Origin: Streptomyces sp. BR123
GTDB taxonomy: Bacteria > Actinomycetota > Actinomycetes > Streptomycetales > Streptomycetaceae
DNA length: 39,389 nucleotides
Direction of reading: 5' to 3'
Assembly: GCF_013401435.1 (NCBI RefSeq)
Contig: NZ_JACBGN010000038.1
Span: forward strand, 1 to 39,389
A program made the translations under genes and the position numbers. Position 1 is the stretch's first letter, and every line of letters starts with the position of its first letter. The notes beneath the pieces were generated by a model, which saw only the letters and a list, made by a program, of their open reading frames with translations, had not been told where the DNA came from and made no database searches. Of the stretch, positions 1 to 18,016 are shown in pieces.

Positions 1-19
1 CCGGCCTACGCCGCGAGCG

Positions 20-52
20 TCGTCGGCAGCGTCAGACGTGTATAAGAGACAG
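20..52 (+). other. Nextera/Tn5 sequencing adapter (assembly artefact)
   Basis: These 33 bases match the Illumina Nextera read-1 transposase adapter at 32 of 33 positions. The last 19 bases, AGACGTGTATAAGAGACAG, are the Tn5 mosaic end with one C-for-T change at base 37. This is library-construction sequence, not genome. Bases 1-19 do not match the flow-cell part of the adapter and are probably a chimeric read end. Confidence 0.95.
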
Positions 53-66
53 GGTCCGGACACGGC

Positions 67-112
67 CAAGGGCCCCTCCCCCGCCGCCGAAGCGGAAGGG
101 AAGGGGCCCTTG
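67..112 (-). terminator. Terminator downstream of tuf
   Basis: An 11-bp perfect inverted repeat (CAAGGGCCCCT at 67-77, AGGGGCCCTTG at 102-112) with a C-rich/G-rich inner extension lies about 50 nt past the tuf stop codon. It has no clear T-tract, as is common for Streptomyces terminators. Confidence 0.75.
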
Positions 113-164
113 AGCCGAACACGGAGCCCGCTCGCGCGGACTGCCGGGTCAGAGCGTGAAGGAC

Positions 165-1358
<1,194 letters not shown>

Positions 1359-1434
1359 GGGGGTCCTCCTGGAGAGTGGTTCTGTACGCCTTACTCATCG
1401 GCGCCAGGTGATCTTTGCTGGAAAGCCGGTCCCC

Positions 1435-1468
1435 GGGGCAACAGGTTTTTTGAATCCCCTGTTGCCCC
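1435..1468 (-). promoter_or_regulatory. Inverted repeat in the fusA-tuf gap
   Basis: GGGGCAACAGG (1435-1445) and CCTGTTGCCCC (1458-1468) form a perfect 11-bp stem with a 12-nt A/T-rich loop. It lies about 77 nt upstream of the tuf start. It could act as an attenuator, a processing site or a regulator-binding site for the separate control of tuf. There is no T-tract after the stem on the tuf-sense strand, so plain intrinsic termination is unlikely. Confidence 0.6.
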
Positions 1469-1509
1469 AGAGGTTCCGGTGACAAGCCTAAAGCGTGTGC
1501 TCGGGAGAG

Positions 1510-3639
<2,130 letters not shown>

Positions 3640-3678
3640 AAGGCTTCAGTCTTCTCTCGGTCTCGATGTGGGTTGCGA

Positions 3679-4149
3679 CTACCAGCGGTAGTGCGCGAAG
3701 GCCTTGTTGGACTCGGCCATCTTGTGCGTGTCCTCACGCTTCTTCACGGCCGCACCAAGGCCGTTCGACGCGTCGAGGAGCTCGTTCATGAGGCGCTCGG
3801 TCATGGTCTTCTCGCGGCGGGCGCGGGAGTAACCCACGAGCCAGCGCAGCGCGAGGGTCGACTGGCGACCCGGCTTGACCTCGACCGGAACCTGGTAGGT
3901 CGCACCACCGACACGGCGGGACTTGACCTCGAGCGACGGCTTGACGTTCTCCAGCGCGCGCTTCAGCGTGATGACCGGGTCGTTGCCCGTCTTCTCGCGG
4001 AGGCCTTCCATGGCGCCGTAGACGATGCGCTCGGCGGTGGAGCGCTTGCCGTTCAGCAGGATCTTGTTGATCAGGGAGGTGACAAGAGGAGACTGGTAGA
4101 CCGGGTCGATGATGACCGGGCGCTTCGGGGCGGGGCCCTTACGAGGCAT
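3679..4149 (-). CDS. rpsG: 30S ribosomal protein S7
   Basis: S7 is a primary binder of the 3' domain of 16S rRNA, near the decoding and exit regions. The 156-aa product starts [12 protein letters not shown] and ends KAFAHYRW, both typical of actinobacterial S7. The ATG is 2 nt downstream of the rpsL stop codon, and its ribosome-binding site (GGAGAAG) lies inside the end of rpsL, so the two genes are translationally coupled. Confidence 0.98.
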   Translation of the reverse strand: MPRKGPAPKRPVIIDPVYQSPLVTSLINKILLNGKRSTAERIVYGAMEGLREKTGNDPVITLKRALENVKPSLEVKSRRVGGATYQVPVEVKPGRQSTLALRWLVGYSRARREKTMTERLMNELLDASNGLGAAVKKREDTHKMAESNKAFAHYRW

Positions 4150-4151
4150 TC

Positions 4152-4523
4152 TTACTTCTCCTTCTTGGCGCCGTAGCGGCTGCGGGCCTGCTTGCGGTTC
4201 TTGACAGCCTGGGTGTCAAGCGCACCGCGGATGATCTTGTAACGAACACCCGGCAGGTCCTTCACACGGCCACCACGCACGAGCACGATGGAGTGCTCCT
4301 GCAGGTTGTGTCCCTCACCCGGAATGTAAGCGGTGACCTCGATGCCGGAGGTCAGACGCACACGCGCGACCTTGCGGAGCGCCGAGTTCGGCTTCTTCGG
4401 GGTGGTCGTGAACACACGCGTGCAGACGCCGCGACGCTGGGGCGAGGCCTCAAGCGCGGGCGTCTTCGTCTTCTCGACCTTGTCCTGCCGGCCCTTACGG
4501 ACCAGCTGCTGGATCGTAGGCAC
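4152..4523 (-). CDS. rpsL: 30S ribosomal protein S12
   Basis: S12 contributes to decoding accuracy in the 30S A site and is the target region for streptomycin-resistance mutations. A longer open frame exists upstream, but the GTG at 4523 gives the family-standard 123 aa beginning [12 protein letters not shown], with GGAGAAG just upstream. The [12 protein letters not shown] segment holds Lys43 and the [12 protein letters not shown] loop holds Lys88. Both positions that commonly mutate in streptomycin-resistant Streptomyces are wild-type lysine here. It is the first gene of the str operon, with a leader of about 185 nt. Confidence 0.98.
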   Translation of the reverse strand: MPTIQQLVRKGRQDKVEKTKTPALEASPQRRGVCTRVFTTTPKKPNSALRKVARVRLTSGIEVTAYIPGEGHNLQEHSIVLVRGGRVKDLPGVRYKIIRGALDTQAVKNRKQARSRYGAKKEK

Positions 4524-4948
4524 TACTTCTCCGGTTTCTGTGTGCCGTGTAGTAAAGCTAACCTGGAACTTCTGCCGACCCACGCGGTCGGGTGTGTCGG
4601 ATCCGGCAGGCCCTCCCGCAAACGCGTTGAGGCACGTGGATCTCGGTGGCCGGTGCGACTCGCGTGCGGTTGATGGACACGCACGGGAGCCCAGGCACAC
4701 CCCAGGCACAAGGTCTGAGCGTACCCACCGCATCCACTCCGGTCAAAACAAAGGCCCCACCGCAACCCCCGCGACACCCCCGCCGGTCATGCGCCACTTG
4801 GGCCCCGGCCGCCCGGCAGGCACCCGGCCCCCGGATGTGGTATAGGCCGTCGGCGGGCGCCCGCCGCACCCGCCGGGCCGCTCCCTCCCGGCAACTAAGA
4901 TGCGTCAGCGATCCAGACCGAACGGCACCACACTCAGGGAGCGGGACA
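4524..4948. other. Divergent intergenic region rpsL / YfhO-like gene
   Basis: These 425 nt separate the divergent str operon and the YfhO-like gene. The region holds the str promoter and a long rpsL leader. I see no convincing promoter for the plus-strand gene and no conserved small gene. Open frames here are extensions of the flanking genes and lack their own start signals. Confidence 0.7.
4718..4746 (-). promoter_or_regulatory. Promoter of the str operon (rpsL-rpsG-fusA-tuf)
   Basis: On the minus strand, TTGACC (4741-4746) is separated by exactly 17 nt from TACGCT (4718-4723), a good match to vegetative-sigma promoters in Streptomyces. Transcription would start near 4710, giving an rpsL leader of about 185 nt. 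The -35 is preceded by a T-rich stretch (TTTGTTT). Confidence 0.7.
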
Positions 4949-7441
4949 TTGCGGACGGTCACCCCGGAGCCGACGGCCGCCCACAGCCCGGTCCCCGCCG
5001 AACCCGGTCCCCGCCGCCGGCTGCCGCGACCCGACCGCCTGTACGGGCCGCTGCTCGCCTTCGTCATCACCGCCGGCGCGTTCTGCGCCTCCTGGGCGGC
5101 CCGCGGCACCTTCCCCTTCGGCAACACCGGCCGGGCCATCAACGACCAGGCCAACCAGTACGTGCCCTTCCACCGGGGGCTGTGGGACCTGGTCCACGGG
5201 CAGGCCGCCGGCGACCTCCTGTTCAGCTGGCGCGGCGGCTTCGGACAGCAGTTCCTGTCCGACTACTACACCTACCTCGGCAATCCGTTCTCCTGGCTCG
5301 CCGTGCTCGTCCCGCGGGCCCACGTCGACCTCGCCGTCTTCCTGGTCACCCCGGTCACCATGGGCACCGCCGCCGCCGTGATGTCCGTCTACCTCGGCCG
5401 GCTGCACCCCGGGCCGTGGTGGCAGCGCGGGGTGCTCGGCGCCTGCTACGGGCTGTGCGGCTGGGCCCTGAGCGACGCCTCGTACATCCCCATGTGGCTG
5501 TGGGGCCTGGTGGCGTTCCCGCTGCTGGGCATCGCCGTCGAGTGGTGCCTGCAGGGCCGCCGCTGGACGGGCGCCGCCCTGTTGGTCGCGCTCGCCTGGT
5601 TCGGCAACTTCTACACCGCGATGATGGCCACGATGGCCGCCTGCGTGCTGCTCGCCGTCCGCGCGGCCACGCTGGACCTGACCGGCCGGCAGCGGCTGCA
5701 CGCCCTGTGGCGGGCCTCGACCGCCGCCGCGACGGGCATCCTGCTCACCCTGCCGCTGCTCCTGCCGTCCTTCCTGTCCAGCGGCGCCGCCCAGCCGACG
5801 CAGGCCGCGGCCTTCGACCCGGTGCGCATCGAGGTCTTCCTGTCCGGGATGCTGCCGGCCACCCACCTCTGGGGCGGCCGGCCCCGGCTGTACGTGGCCT
5901 CGCTGGGCCTGATCCTCGCCGGGTCCTTCCTGTTCAACGCGGCCATCGCCCGCAGGACCCGACTGGTGTGGGCGGCGGCGACGCTGCTGGTCCTCGCCTC
6001 TTTCCAGTTCCCGCCCACCCAGTACCTGTGGCACGGGCTCGCGGTGCCGAACGGCAACCCGTACCGGGAGGCGTTCGTCTTCAGCGGGATGGTCGTGGTC
6101 CTGGCCTGGCTGTCCCTGGCCCACCGGCCGCGCCCCCTCCACCTCGCCTCGGCGGCGGGCCTCCTGGTCGCCGCGGCCCTCCTGCTCCGGCACACCGACG
6201 ATTTCGGCGGCTGGACCTGGCGGGCGGTCCTCGGCGGCGGCGCCGTCTCGCTCCTCGCCCTGGTCCTGGCCGTGTCGGCCCGGGGCGACCGGCGCCGCTT
6301 CCTGGTCCCCGCGGCCGCCCTGCTCATGGCCGGCGTGGTCTTCGCCGAGTCCACGGCGGCCGCCGCCGGCGCCGACGCCCGCCGCTCCCGGGAGCGCTGG
6401 GCCAAACCGGTCGCCACCTCGAACCGCTCCATCAGCGCGCACCACGACGCCGTCCGCGGCGTGAACGGCTGGCCCCGCTACCGGACCGACTCGGGCGCGC
6501 CGCAGACCTCGTACAACGACGCGCTGGCGCTGGGCGCGGAGGGCCCGCAGTACTACAGCAGCTACCTGCCGGCGGCCACGTACGAGGCGCTGGAGCCCCT
6601 CGGCTACGGCTTCAAGAACGACGGCCGGACCTTCTTCGGCGCCGACAACCCGGTCCTCGACGCGATCTTCTCGATCGGCGCACGCGTCAGCCCCGGCCCG
6701 GCGAAGGACACCTGGGCGGCGGCCCGCTTCCCGGCTCCCCCGCTCGTCACCGTCCGCAGCGGGACCTTCACCTCCCCCAACCCGGCCGGCAGCGTGTACG
6801 CCCGCCAGGAGAACGTCCTCGGCACGGCCGTCTACCAGGTCCCGCGGACCGTCCGGGGCGGCACGGCCACGGAGCAGACGTACGCCGCGCAGTGCACCCC
6901 CGGCTCGGAGGCCTACTGGTTCTCCCCCGAGCTGTACGGCACCCTCGCCTCGGGCGGCACCCGGCGGCCGCTGGAGGACCGGATGACGGGCGTCGTGAAG
7001 CTGGGCCCGGTCCCCGCGGACGGCACGGTGGCCGTGACGGTGCGGACCCGGACCGAGGGCGCCGGCGCCGGGGACCACCCGATCGGCTGCCTGGACCGCG
7101 CCAGGCTGGACGAGGCCGTCCGCGGCCTCATCCGGACGGGTGCCACCGACGTCGCCACCGGCGGGCACGGCATCCGGGCCGCCCTCCCCGCGGGCACCAC
7201 CGGCACGGCCGTCTTCGCCATGACCGCCGTCCCCGGCTGGCGGTGCACCGCGGACGCGAAGCCGGTGACCCCCGGCTCCTTCCACGGCCTGCTGGCCCTC
7301 CCCGTCACCCCCGGCACGACCGGGCTCGACTGCACCTTCACCCCGAAGGGGCTCACCGCGGGCCTGGCCGGCGCCGGCCTGTCCCTGCTGGCCCTGACCG
7401 GGGTCACCCTCGCCGGTCTCCGCCGTCGGCGCCGGGCCTGA
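4949..7441 (+). CDS. YfhO-family polytopic membrane protein
   Basis: The 830-aa product resembles the YfhO family, large membrane proteins associated with sugar decoration of cell-envelope polymers. The exact substrate in Streptomyces is unknown. After a proline-rich cytoplasmic N-terminus come many hydrophobic segments from about residue 30 to 470. The early loop GRAINDQANQYVPFHRGLWD and the LSDYYTYLGNPFSW stretch are typical of the family's substrate-side region. A large soluble domain (about 480-800) follows, then a final membrane segment and a basic RRRRR tail. The start is taken as TTG at 4949 because AGGGAGCGG is correctly placed upstream; the upstream open frame lacks any ribosome-binding site. 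It stands alone, convergent with rpoC and sharing a terminator with it. Confidence 0.8.
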   Translation: MRTVTPEPTAAHSPVPAEPGPRRRLPRPDRLYGPLLAFVITAGAFCASWAARGTFPFGNTGRAINDQANQYVPFHRGLWDLVHGQAAGDLLFSWRGGFGQQFLSDYYTYLGNPFSWLAVLVPRAHVDLAVFLVTPVTMGTAAAVMSVYLGRLHPGPWWQRGVLGACYGLCGWALSDASYIPMWLWGLVAFPLLGIAVEWCLQGRRWTGAALLVALAWFGNFYTAMMATMAACVLLAVRAATLDLTGRQRLHALWRASTAAATGILLTLPLLLPSFLSSGAAQPTQAAAFDPVRIEVFLSGMLPATHLWGGRPRLYVASLGLILAGSFLFNAAIARRTRLVWAAATLLVLASFQFPPTQYLWHGLAVPNGNPYREAFVFSGMVVVLAWLSLAHRPRPLHLASAAGLLVAAALLLRHTDDFGGWTWRAVLGGGAVSLLALVLAVSARGDRRRFLVPAAALLMAGVVFAESTAAAAGADARRSRERWAKPVATSNRSISAHHDAVRGVNGWPRYRTDSGAPQTSYNDALALGAEGPQYYSSYLPAATYEALEPLGYGFKNDGRTFFGADNPVLDAIFSIGARVSPGPAKDTWAAARFPAPPLVTVRSGTFTSPNPAGSVYARQENVLGTAVYQVPRTVRGGTATEQTYAAQCTPGSEAYWFSPELYGTLASGGTRRPLEDRMTGVVKLGPVPADGTVAVTVRTRTEGAGAGDHPIGCLDRARLDEAVRGLIRTGATDVATGGHGIRAALPAGTTGTAVFAMTAVPGWRCTADAKPVTPGSFHGLLALPVTPGTTGLDCTFTPKGLTAGLAGAGLSLLALTGVTLAGLRRRRRA

Positions 7442-7505
7442 GGGCCGGGGGCCGCCGCCCGCACCGCCACGGCCCGTACGCCCGTACAGCCCTCGTACGG
7501 AAAAC

Positions 7506-7551
7506 GAGGAAGCCCCCCGCCGCTCCTTCCGGAGCAGCGGGGGGCTTCCTC
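7506..7551. terminator. Bidirectional terminator between the YfhO-like gene and rpoC
   Basis: Two 21-nt arms (7506-7526 and 7531-7551) pair with a single C/A mismatch around a TTCC loop. The left flank has AAAA, giving a U-run for rpoC transcripts coming from the right. It probably ends both convergent transcripts. Confidence 0.9.
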
Positions 7552-7562
7552 ATGGGCGACTC

Positions 7563-11462
<3,900 letters not shown>

Positions 11463-11560
11463 TGTGCGTCAATCCCTCTTTCGGGGTCGTGTCTCAATCA
11501 TGGTCTGAACGGTCCCGGGGATGGCCGGGGGCTGCGGTTGCGAGCCCCCGGCCAGGCCCG

Positions 11561-15043
<3,483 letters not shown>

Positions 15044-15221
15044 GAGGGGGTCCTTCCGAGGGCTCGGACTCACTACGCGCGTACCGGTCCCAGCCGACAC
15101 AGGAGACGCACTCCCCGAACTGGTTGAAATGCCAGGTCAGGGCGTATCAATCAAGTGTGCTCGAGCGTGGGCATGCCCCTGGCGACGGGCAGGGGACAGC
15201 TAACAGGCAGCGCAAAGGGTC

Positions 15222-15250
15222 AGTGTAGCCACTTGGCTCACTGATGTCCA
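15222..15250 (-). promoter_or_regulatory. Promoter of rpoB-rpoC
   Basis: On the minus strand, TGGACA (15245-15250) and TACACT (15222-15227) are 17 nt apart. Transcription would begin near 15215, leaving a leader of about 170 nt before the rpoB TTG. This gives rpoBC a promoter of its own in addition to any read-through from rplJL. Confidence 0.65.
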
Positions 15251-15255
15251 GACCA

Positions 15256-15269
15256 GGTTTCCGGAAACC
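15256..15269. promoter_or_regulatory. 14-bp palindrome abutting the rpoB -35 box
   Basis: GGTTTCCGGAAACC is a perfect palindrome ending 5 nt upstream of the putative rpoB -35 element. Its position suits an activator or repressor site. No known regulator is assigned. Confidence 0.45.
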
Positions 15270-15380
15270 GGCAACAGGCCTTCCCCACGTCGTCAAAACC
15301 AACCGCTGCGTCCAACGTCACGGCTCTCGTACACAGAGCGCGTATCAGTACTGCCCTCTTCGTAGTCGATCCATGCCTGG

Positions 15381-15410
15381 GATCCTCGATCGGTCTCCCG
15401 ATCGCGGATC
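15381..15410 (-). promoter_or_regulatory. Strong stem-loop in the rplL-rpoB gap
   Basis: Arms of 13 nt (GATCCTCGATCGG at 15381-15393, CCGATCGCGGATC at 15398-15410) pair with one mismatch around a 4-nt loop. It lies upstream of the rpoB promoter, inside any rplL to rpoB read-through transcript. E. coli has an RNase III processing stem in the equivalent gap, so an RNA-processing role is possible. Confidence 0.5.
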
Positions 15411-15572
15411 GAGCCGGCGACGGTCCTGAGAATTGCGCGCCGCGTGCCGTTCGTCAAGGCCCCCTGCTCCGTGCGGATCATCTCGGCCCCGTCGCGGGAC
15501 CCTGGCACGGGGCAACGATGATCACCCTACTCCCCAACGGCGACAGGGCAAGTCAGGCACCGCCGGAGACGC

Positions 15573-15608
15573 CGAAGGGCGACCACCCTTACGGGTGATC
15601 GCCCTTCG
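15573..15608 (-). terminator. Terminator or attenuator after rplL
   Basis: CGAAGGGCGACCACCC (15573-15588) pairs with GGGTGATCGCCCTTCG (15593-15608) with one mismatch and a 4-nt loop, 28 nt past the rplL stop. Partial termination here would lower rpoBC expression relative to L10/L7-L12. Confidence 0.8.
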
Positions 15609-15636
15609 CAGAGGCCGTCAGGCAGCCTCAGAGGTG

Positions 15637-16020
15637 TTACTTGACCTCGACGGAGGCACCGGCGCCCTTGAGGGCCTCGGCGGCCTTGTCAGCGGCCTCC
15701 TTGTTGACCTTCTCGAGGACCGGCTTCGGGGTGCCGTCGACGAGGTCCTTGGCCTCCTTCAGACCCAGGGAGGTCAGCTCACGCACGACCTTGATGACCT
15801 GGATCTTCTTGTCGCCGGCGCCGGTGAGGATGACGTCGAACTCGTCCTTCTCCTCCTCGGCCTCGGCCGGGGCACCCGGGACGCCGGCGGCGGCAACGGC
15901 GACCGGGGCGGCGGCGGTGACGTCGAACTTCTCCTCGAAGGCCTTCACGAACTCGGCGAGCTCGATGAGGGTCATCTCCTCGAACTGAGCGAGCAGGTCG
16001 TCCTGAGACAGCTTCGCCAT
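15637..16020 (-). CDS. rplL: 50S ribosomal protein L7/L12
   Basis: L7/L12 forms the flexible stalk that recruits and stimulates translation GTPases. The 127-aa product has an N-terminal dimerisation helix ([20 protein letters not shown]), an Ala/Gly/Pro-rich hinge at about 38-55 and the compact C-terminal domain ending in GASVEVK. The ATG at 16020 is chosen over an upstream in-frame ATG because GGAAGGA is suitably placed and the protein then has its family start. It follows rplJ by 111 nt. Confidence 0.98.
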   Translation of the reverse strand: MAKLSQDDLLAQFEEMTLIELAEFVKAFEEKFDVTAAAPVAVAAAGVPGAPAEAEEEKDEFDVILTGAGDKKIQVIKVVRELTSLGLKEAKDLVDGTPKPVLEKVNKEAADKAAEALKGAGASVEVK

Positions 16021-16131
16021 GATGGGCGATCCTTCCACTAATTCGGCTGGTGCCGAGATGTATCGAAAGGCGGGCGTAACGGCCCGCTACGACCCGCGCA
16101 CTAGGCGGCGCGGATCAATGCGCGAGCCGAA

Positions 16132-16662
16132 TTACTCGGCACCGCCCTGCTCGTCCTGCTTGGCACGAAGCGCTTCCACGGTGCGGACGAGCTTCGACGG
16201 CAGCGCCTGGAAGAGCGCGGCAGTCTGGGACTGCTTGCCCTTCATGGCACCGGCCAGCTTGGCGAGCAGAACCTCGCGGGACTCGAGGTCCGCAAGCTTC
16301 TTGATCTCGTCGGCGGACAGCGCCTTGCCTTCAAGGACACCGCCCTTGATGACGAGCTTCGGGTTGTCCTTGGCGAAGTCACGCAGAGCCTTCGCCGACT
16401 CCACCGGGTCCCCGGTGACGAAGGCGACCGCGGTCGAACCAGCAAGGTGCTCGTCCAGCGCGGTGATCCCGACCGAGTTGGCCGCAATCTTGGTCAGCGT
16501 GTTCTTCACCACGGCGTACTGGGCGTTCCCACCGAGCGAACGACGCAGCGTCTTGAGCTGCGCAACGGTGAGCCCCGTGTACTCGGTCAGCACAGCGGCG
16601 TTCGAGCTGCGGAACATGTCCTCCAGCTCGGCTACCGCGGCAGCCTTGTCGGGCCTTGCCAT
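16132..16662 (-). CDS. rplJ: 50S ribosomal protein L10
   Basis: L10 anchors the L7/L12 dimers to 23S rRNA. The start ATG at 16662 gives 176 aa beginning [17 protein letters not shown], with GGAAGGAGG upstream; the open frame upstream of this is leader RNA. The body has the typical [16 protein letters not shown] and [10 protein letters not shown] segments, and the C-terminal helix that binds L7/L12. The gene has a long structured leader with a terminator-like hairpin, consistent with feedback control by the L10-L7/L12 complex. Confidence 0.97.
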   Translation of the reverse strand: MARPDKAAAVAELEDMFRSSNAAVLTEYTGLTVAQLKTLRRSLGGNAQYAVVKNTLTKIAANSVGITALDEHLAGSTAVAFVTGDPVESAKALRDFAKDNPKLVIKGGVLEGKALSADEIKKLADLESREVLLAKLAGAMKGKQSQTAALFQALPSKLVRTVEALRAKQDEQGGAE

Positions 16663-16874
16663 AGAGCGTCGGCCTCCTTCCGGGTGATGAGGACCGCGCA
16701 GAAGGGGCTGGACAAAACAAAGCGCCCCGGGCGCAGGCGCACGGGGCAACGCTCGACCAGGATCAAGATCCTGGGAGCCTTTCCACATTCACCTGCGCGG
16801 GTCGCCCGCTTTCAGCGGATCCTTCGGCCACCGCGCCCTTGCGGGCGCGGCAACGACCAGCGGTCTTTGGCTTC
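16663..16874 (-). ncRNA. rplJ leader RNA (L10-type ribosomal protein leader)
   Basis: The rplJ 5' leader contains three perfect or near-perfect hairpins on the minus strand: CCGCGCCC/GGGCGCGG (16831-16850), CCAGGATC/GATCCTGG (16757-16774, flanked by GCTC/GAGC), and the terminator at 16711-16747. A GTGGAAAGG segment just before the middle hairpin resembles the conserved part of bacterial L10 leaders. In those leaders, excess L10-L7/L12 binding favours termination. Assignment is by position and motif only. Confidence 0.65.
16711..16747 (-). terminator. Attenuator terminator in the rplJ leader
   Basis: On the minus strand a GCCCCG/CGGGGC stem (16742-16747 with 16724-16729) is followed by GCTTTGTTTTGT, an imperfect U-run ending about 50 nt before the rplJ start. 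It has the form of an intrinsic terminator inside the leader. Confidence 0.75.
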
Positions 16875-16880
16875 CGTGGA

Positions 16881-16910
16881 AGGTTACGGCACCGTCCCCC
16901 CGTCGAGCAA
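16881..16910 (-). promoter_or_regulatory. Promoter of rplJ-rplL
   Basis: TTGCTC (16905-16910) and TAACCT (16881-16886) on the minus strand are separated by 18 nt. Transcription would start near 16874, just before the structured leader. Confidence 0.55.
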
Positions 16911-16947
16911 ATCGGGCAGCCGCCGGTGCCGGGGCGGGTCTGCACGG

Positions 16948-16968
16948 TGCGCGCAGCCGCTGCGCGCA
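16948..16968. repeat. 9-bp inverted repeat between rplA and rplJ
   Basis: TGCGCGCAG (16948-16956) and CTGCGCGCA (16960-16968) form a perfect hairpin with a 3-nt loop, just upstream of the rplJ promoter and downstream of the tandem repeats. Confidence 0.7.
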
Positions 16969-16994
16969 GGGGGCGGCGGGGCACGGTGGCGGAC

Positions 16995-17083
16995 GGCTGC
17001 CGTGCGGGCGCCGCAGCGCCCGGATGGCAGCCGTGCAGGCGCCGCAGCGCCCGGATGGCAGCCGTGCAGGCGCCGCAGCGCCC
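16995..17083. repeat. 31-bp tandem repeat, about 2.9 copies
   Basis: Copies begin at 16995, 17026 and 17057. The second is identical to the third over the 27 nt shared; the first differs at two bases (T for A at 16998, G for A at 17006). Each unit begins GGCAGCCGTGCAGG and contains GGCGCCGCAGCGCC, itself able to fold. The array sits in the non-coding gap between rplA and rplJ. Confidence 0.9.
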
Positions 17084-17116
17084 TTCCTGCCGCGCGACGG
17101 CCCCGCACGGGGATAC

Positions 17117-17158
17117 GAACGGGCCCCCGCCCTCCCGAGGGAGTGTGGGGGCCCGTTC
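17117..17158 (-). terminator. Terminator after rplA
   Basis: GAACGGGCCCCC (17117-17128) and GGGGGCCCGTTC (17147-17158) form a perfect 12-bp stem with a nested CTCCC/GGGAG hairpin, about 40 nt past the rplA stop. It separates the rplK-rplA transcript from rplJ-rplL. Confidence 0.85.
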
Positions 17159-17198
17159 AGGCGCTCAGCCGGTCAGGTGGGCCGTACGGCCCGCCCGA

Positions 17199-17927
17199 TC
17201 AGACAGCAGCCGGGTCTTCCTCGACGAGGAGGTTCCGGGTGCGGTTCGGGTCGAGCTGGATGCCGGGGCCCATGGTGGTGCTCACGGCGGCCTTCTTCAG
17301 GTAGCGGCCCTTGGCGGCGGACGGCTTCAGACGGAGGATCTCCTCCAGCGCCGCGCCGTAGTTCTCGACCAGCTGCTCATCGGAGAAGGAGACCTTGCCG
17401 ATGATGAAGTGCAGGTTCGAGTGCTTGTCGACGCGGAACTCGATCTTGCCGCCCTTGATGTCGGTGACGGCCTTGGCCACGTCCATCGTCACGGTGCCGG
17501 TCTTCGGGTTCGGCATCAGACCACGCGGACCGAGCACGCGGCCGAGGCGGCCGACCTTGCCCATGAGGTCCGGGGTGGCGACGACCGCGTCGAACTCGTT
17601 CAGGCGGTTGCCCTTGGCGATCTCGTCGATCAGCTCGTCGTTGCCGACGATGTCGGCGCCGGCGGCCTCCGCGGCCGCAGCACGGTCACCGGTCGCGAAG
17701 ACCAGGACCCGGGCGGTCTTACCGGTGCCGTGCGGGAGGTTCACGGTGCCACGGACCATCTGGTCGGCCTTGCGCGGGTCAACACCCAGGCGGAAGGCGA
17801 CCTCGACGGTGGCGTCGAACTTGACCGAGGAGGTCTCCTTGGCGAGACGGACGGCCTCGAGCGGGGCGTACAGCTTCTCCCGGTCGACCTTGGCGTCCGC
17901 AGCGCGGAGAGTCTTGCTGCGCTTCAC
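17199..17927 (-). CDS. rplA: 50S ribosomal protein L1
   Basis: L1 forms the mobile L1 stalk that handles deacylated tRNA at the E site. The 242-aa product carries the signature [22 protein letters not shown] segment in the middle and the FIIGKVSF region in the second half. The GTG start ([10 protein letters not shown]) has AGGAGCAGAA immediately upstream. It follows rplK by 89 nt. The short gap contains a TACCAC/GTGGTA inverted repeat (17987-18000), which might be a protein-binding site on the mRNA. Confidence 0.98.
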   Translation of the reverse strand: MKRSKTLRAADAKVDREKLYAPLEAVRLAKETSSVKFDATVEVAFRLGVDPRKADQMVRGTVNLPHGTGKTARVLVFATGDRAAAAEAAGADIVGNDELIDEIAKGNRLNEFDAVVATPDLMGKVGRLGRVLGPRGLMPNPKTGTVTMDVAKAVTDIKGGKIEFRVDKHSNLHFIIGKVSFSDEQLVENYGAALEEILRLKPSAAKGRYLKKAAVSTTMGPGIQLDPNRTRNLLVEEDPAAV

Positions 17928-18016
17928 TTCTGCTCCTGTTTTTTCGCTTCAGGCATGGAGTTGTGGTGCGGACCAGCGCTTGGCCCTACCACGGGTGGTA
18001 CAGGGGGTGGCTGAGA

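Larger units (their letters stand above)
15044..15636. other. Intergenic region rplL-rpoB
   Basis: This 593-nt gap carries, in minus-strand order, the rplL attenuator/terminator, a weak GCCCCGT/ACGGGGC hairpin (15486-15513), the 13-bp stem-loop, the palindrome, the rpoB promoter and a leader of about 170 nt. No small gene with a believable start site is seen on either strand. Confidence 0.75.
16663..17198. other. Intergenic region rplA-rplJ
   Basis: This 536-nt gap holds the rplA terminator, the 31-bp tandem repeats, a 9-bp hairpin, the rplJ promoter and the rplJ leader. No protein gene is supported; frames crossing the repeats have no start signals. From memory, S. coelicolor carries a small gene or two at this position, which would be absent here. 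Confidence 0.7.

Noticed and set aside
34..52. Tn5 inverted-repeat end as a natural transposon remnant
   Set aside because: It is joined to the exact Nextera primer sequence and lies at the contig end, so it is a library artefact.
16995..17083. Tandem repeats as a CRISPR array
   Set aside because: The units are contiguous with no spacers between them, so this is an ordinary tandem repeat; no cas genes are present.
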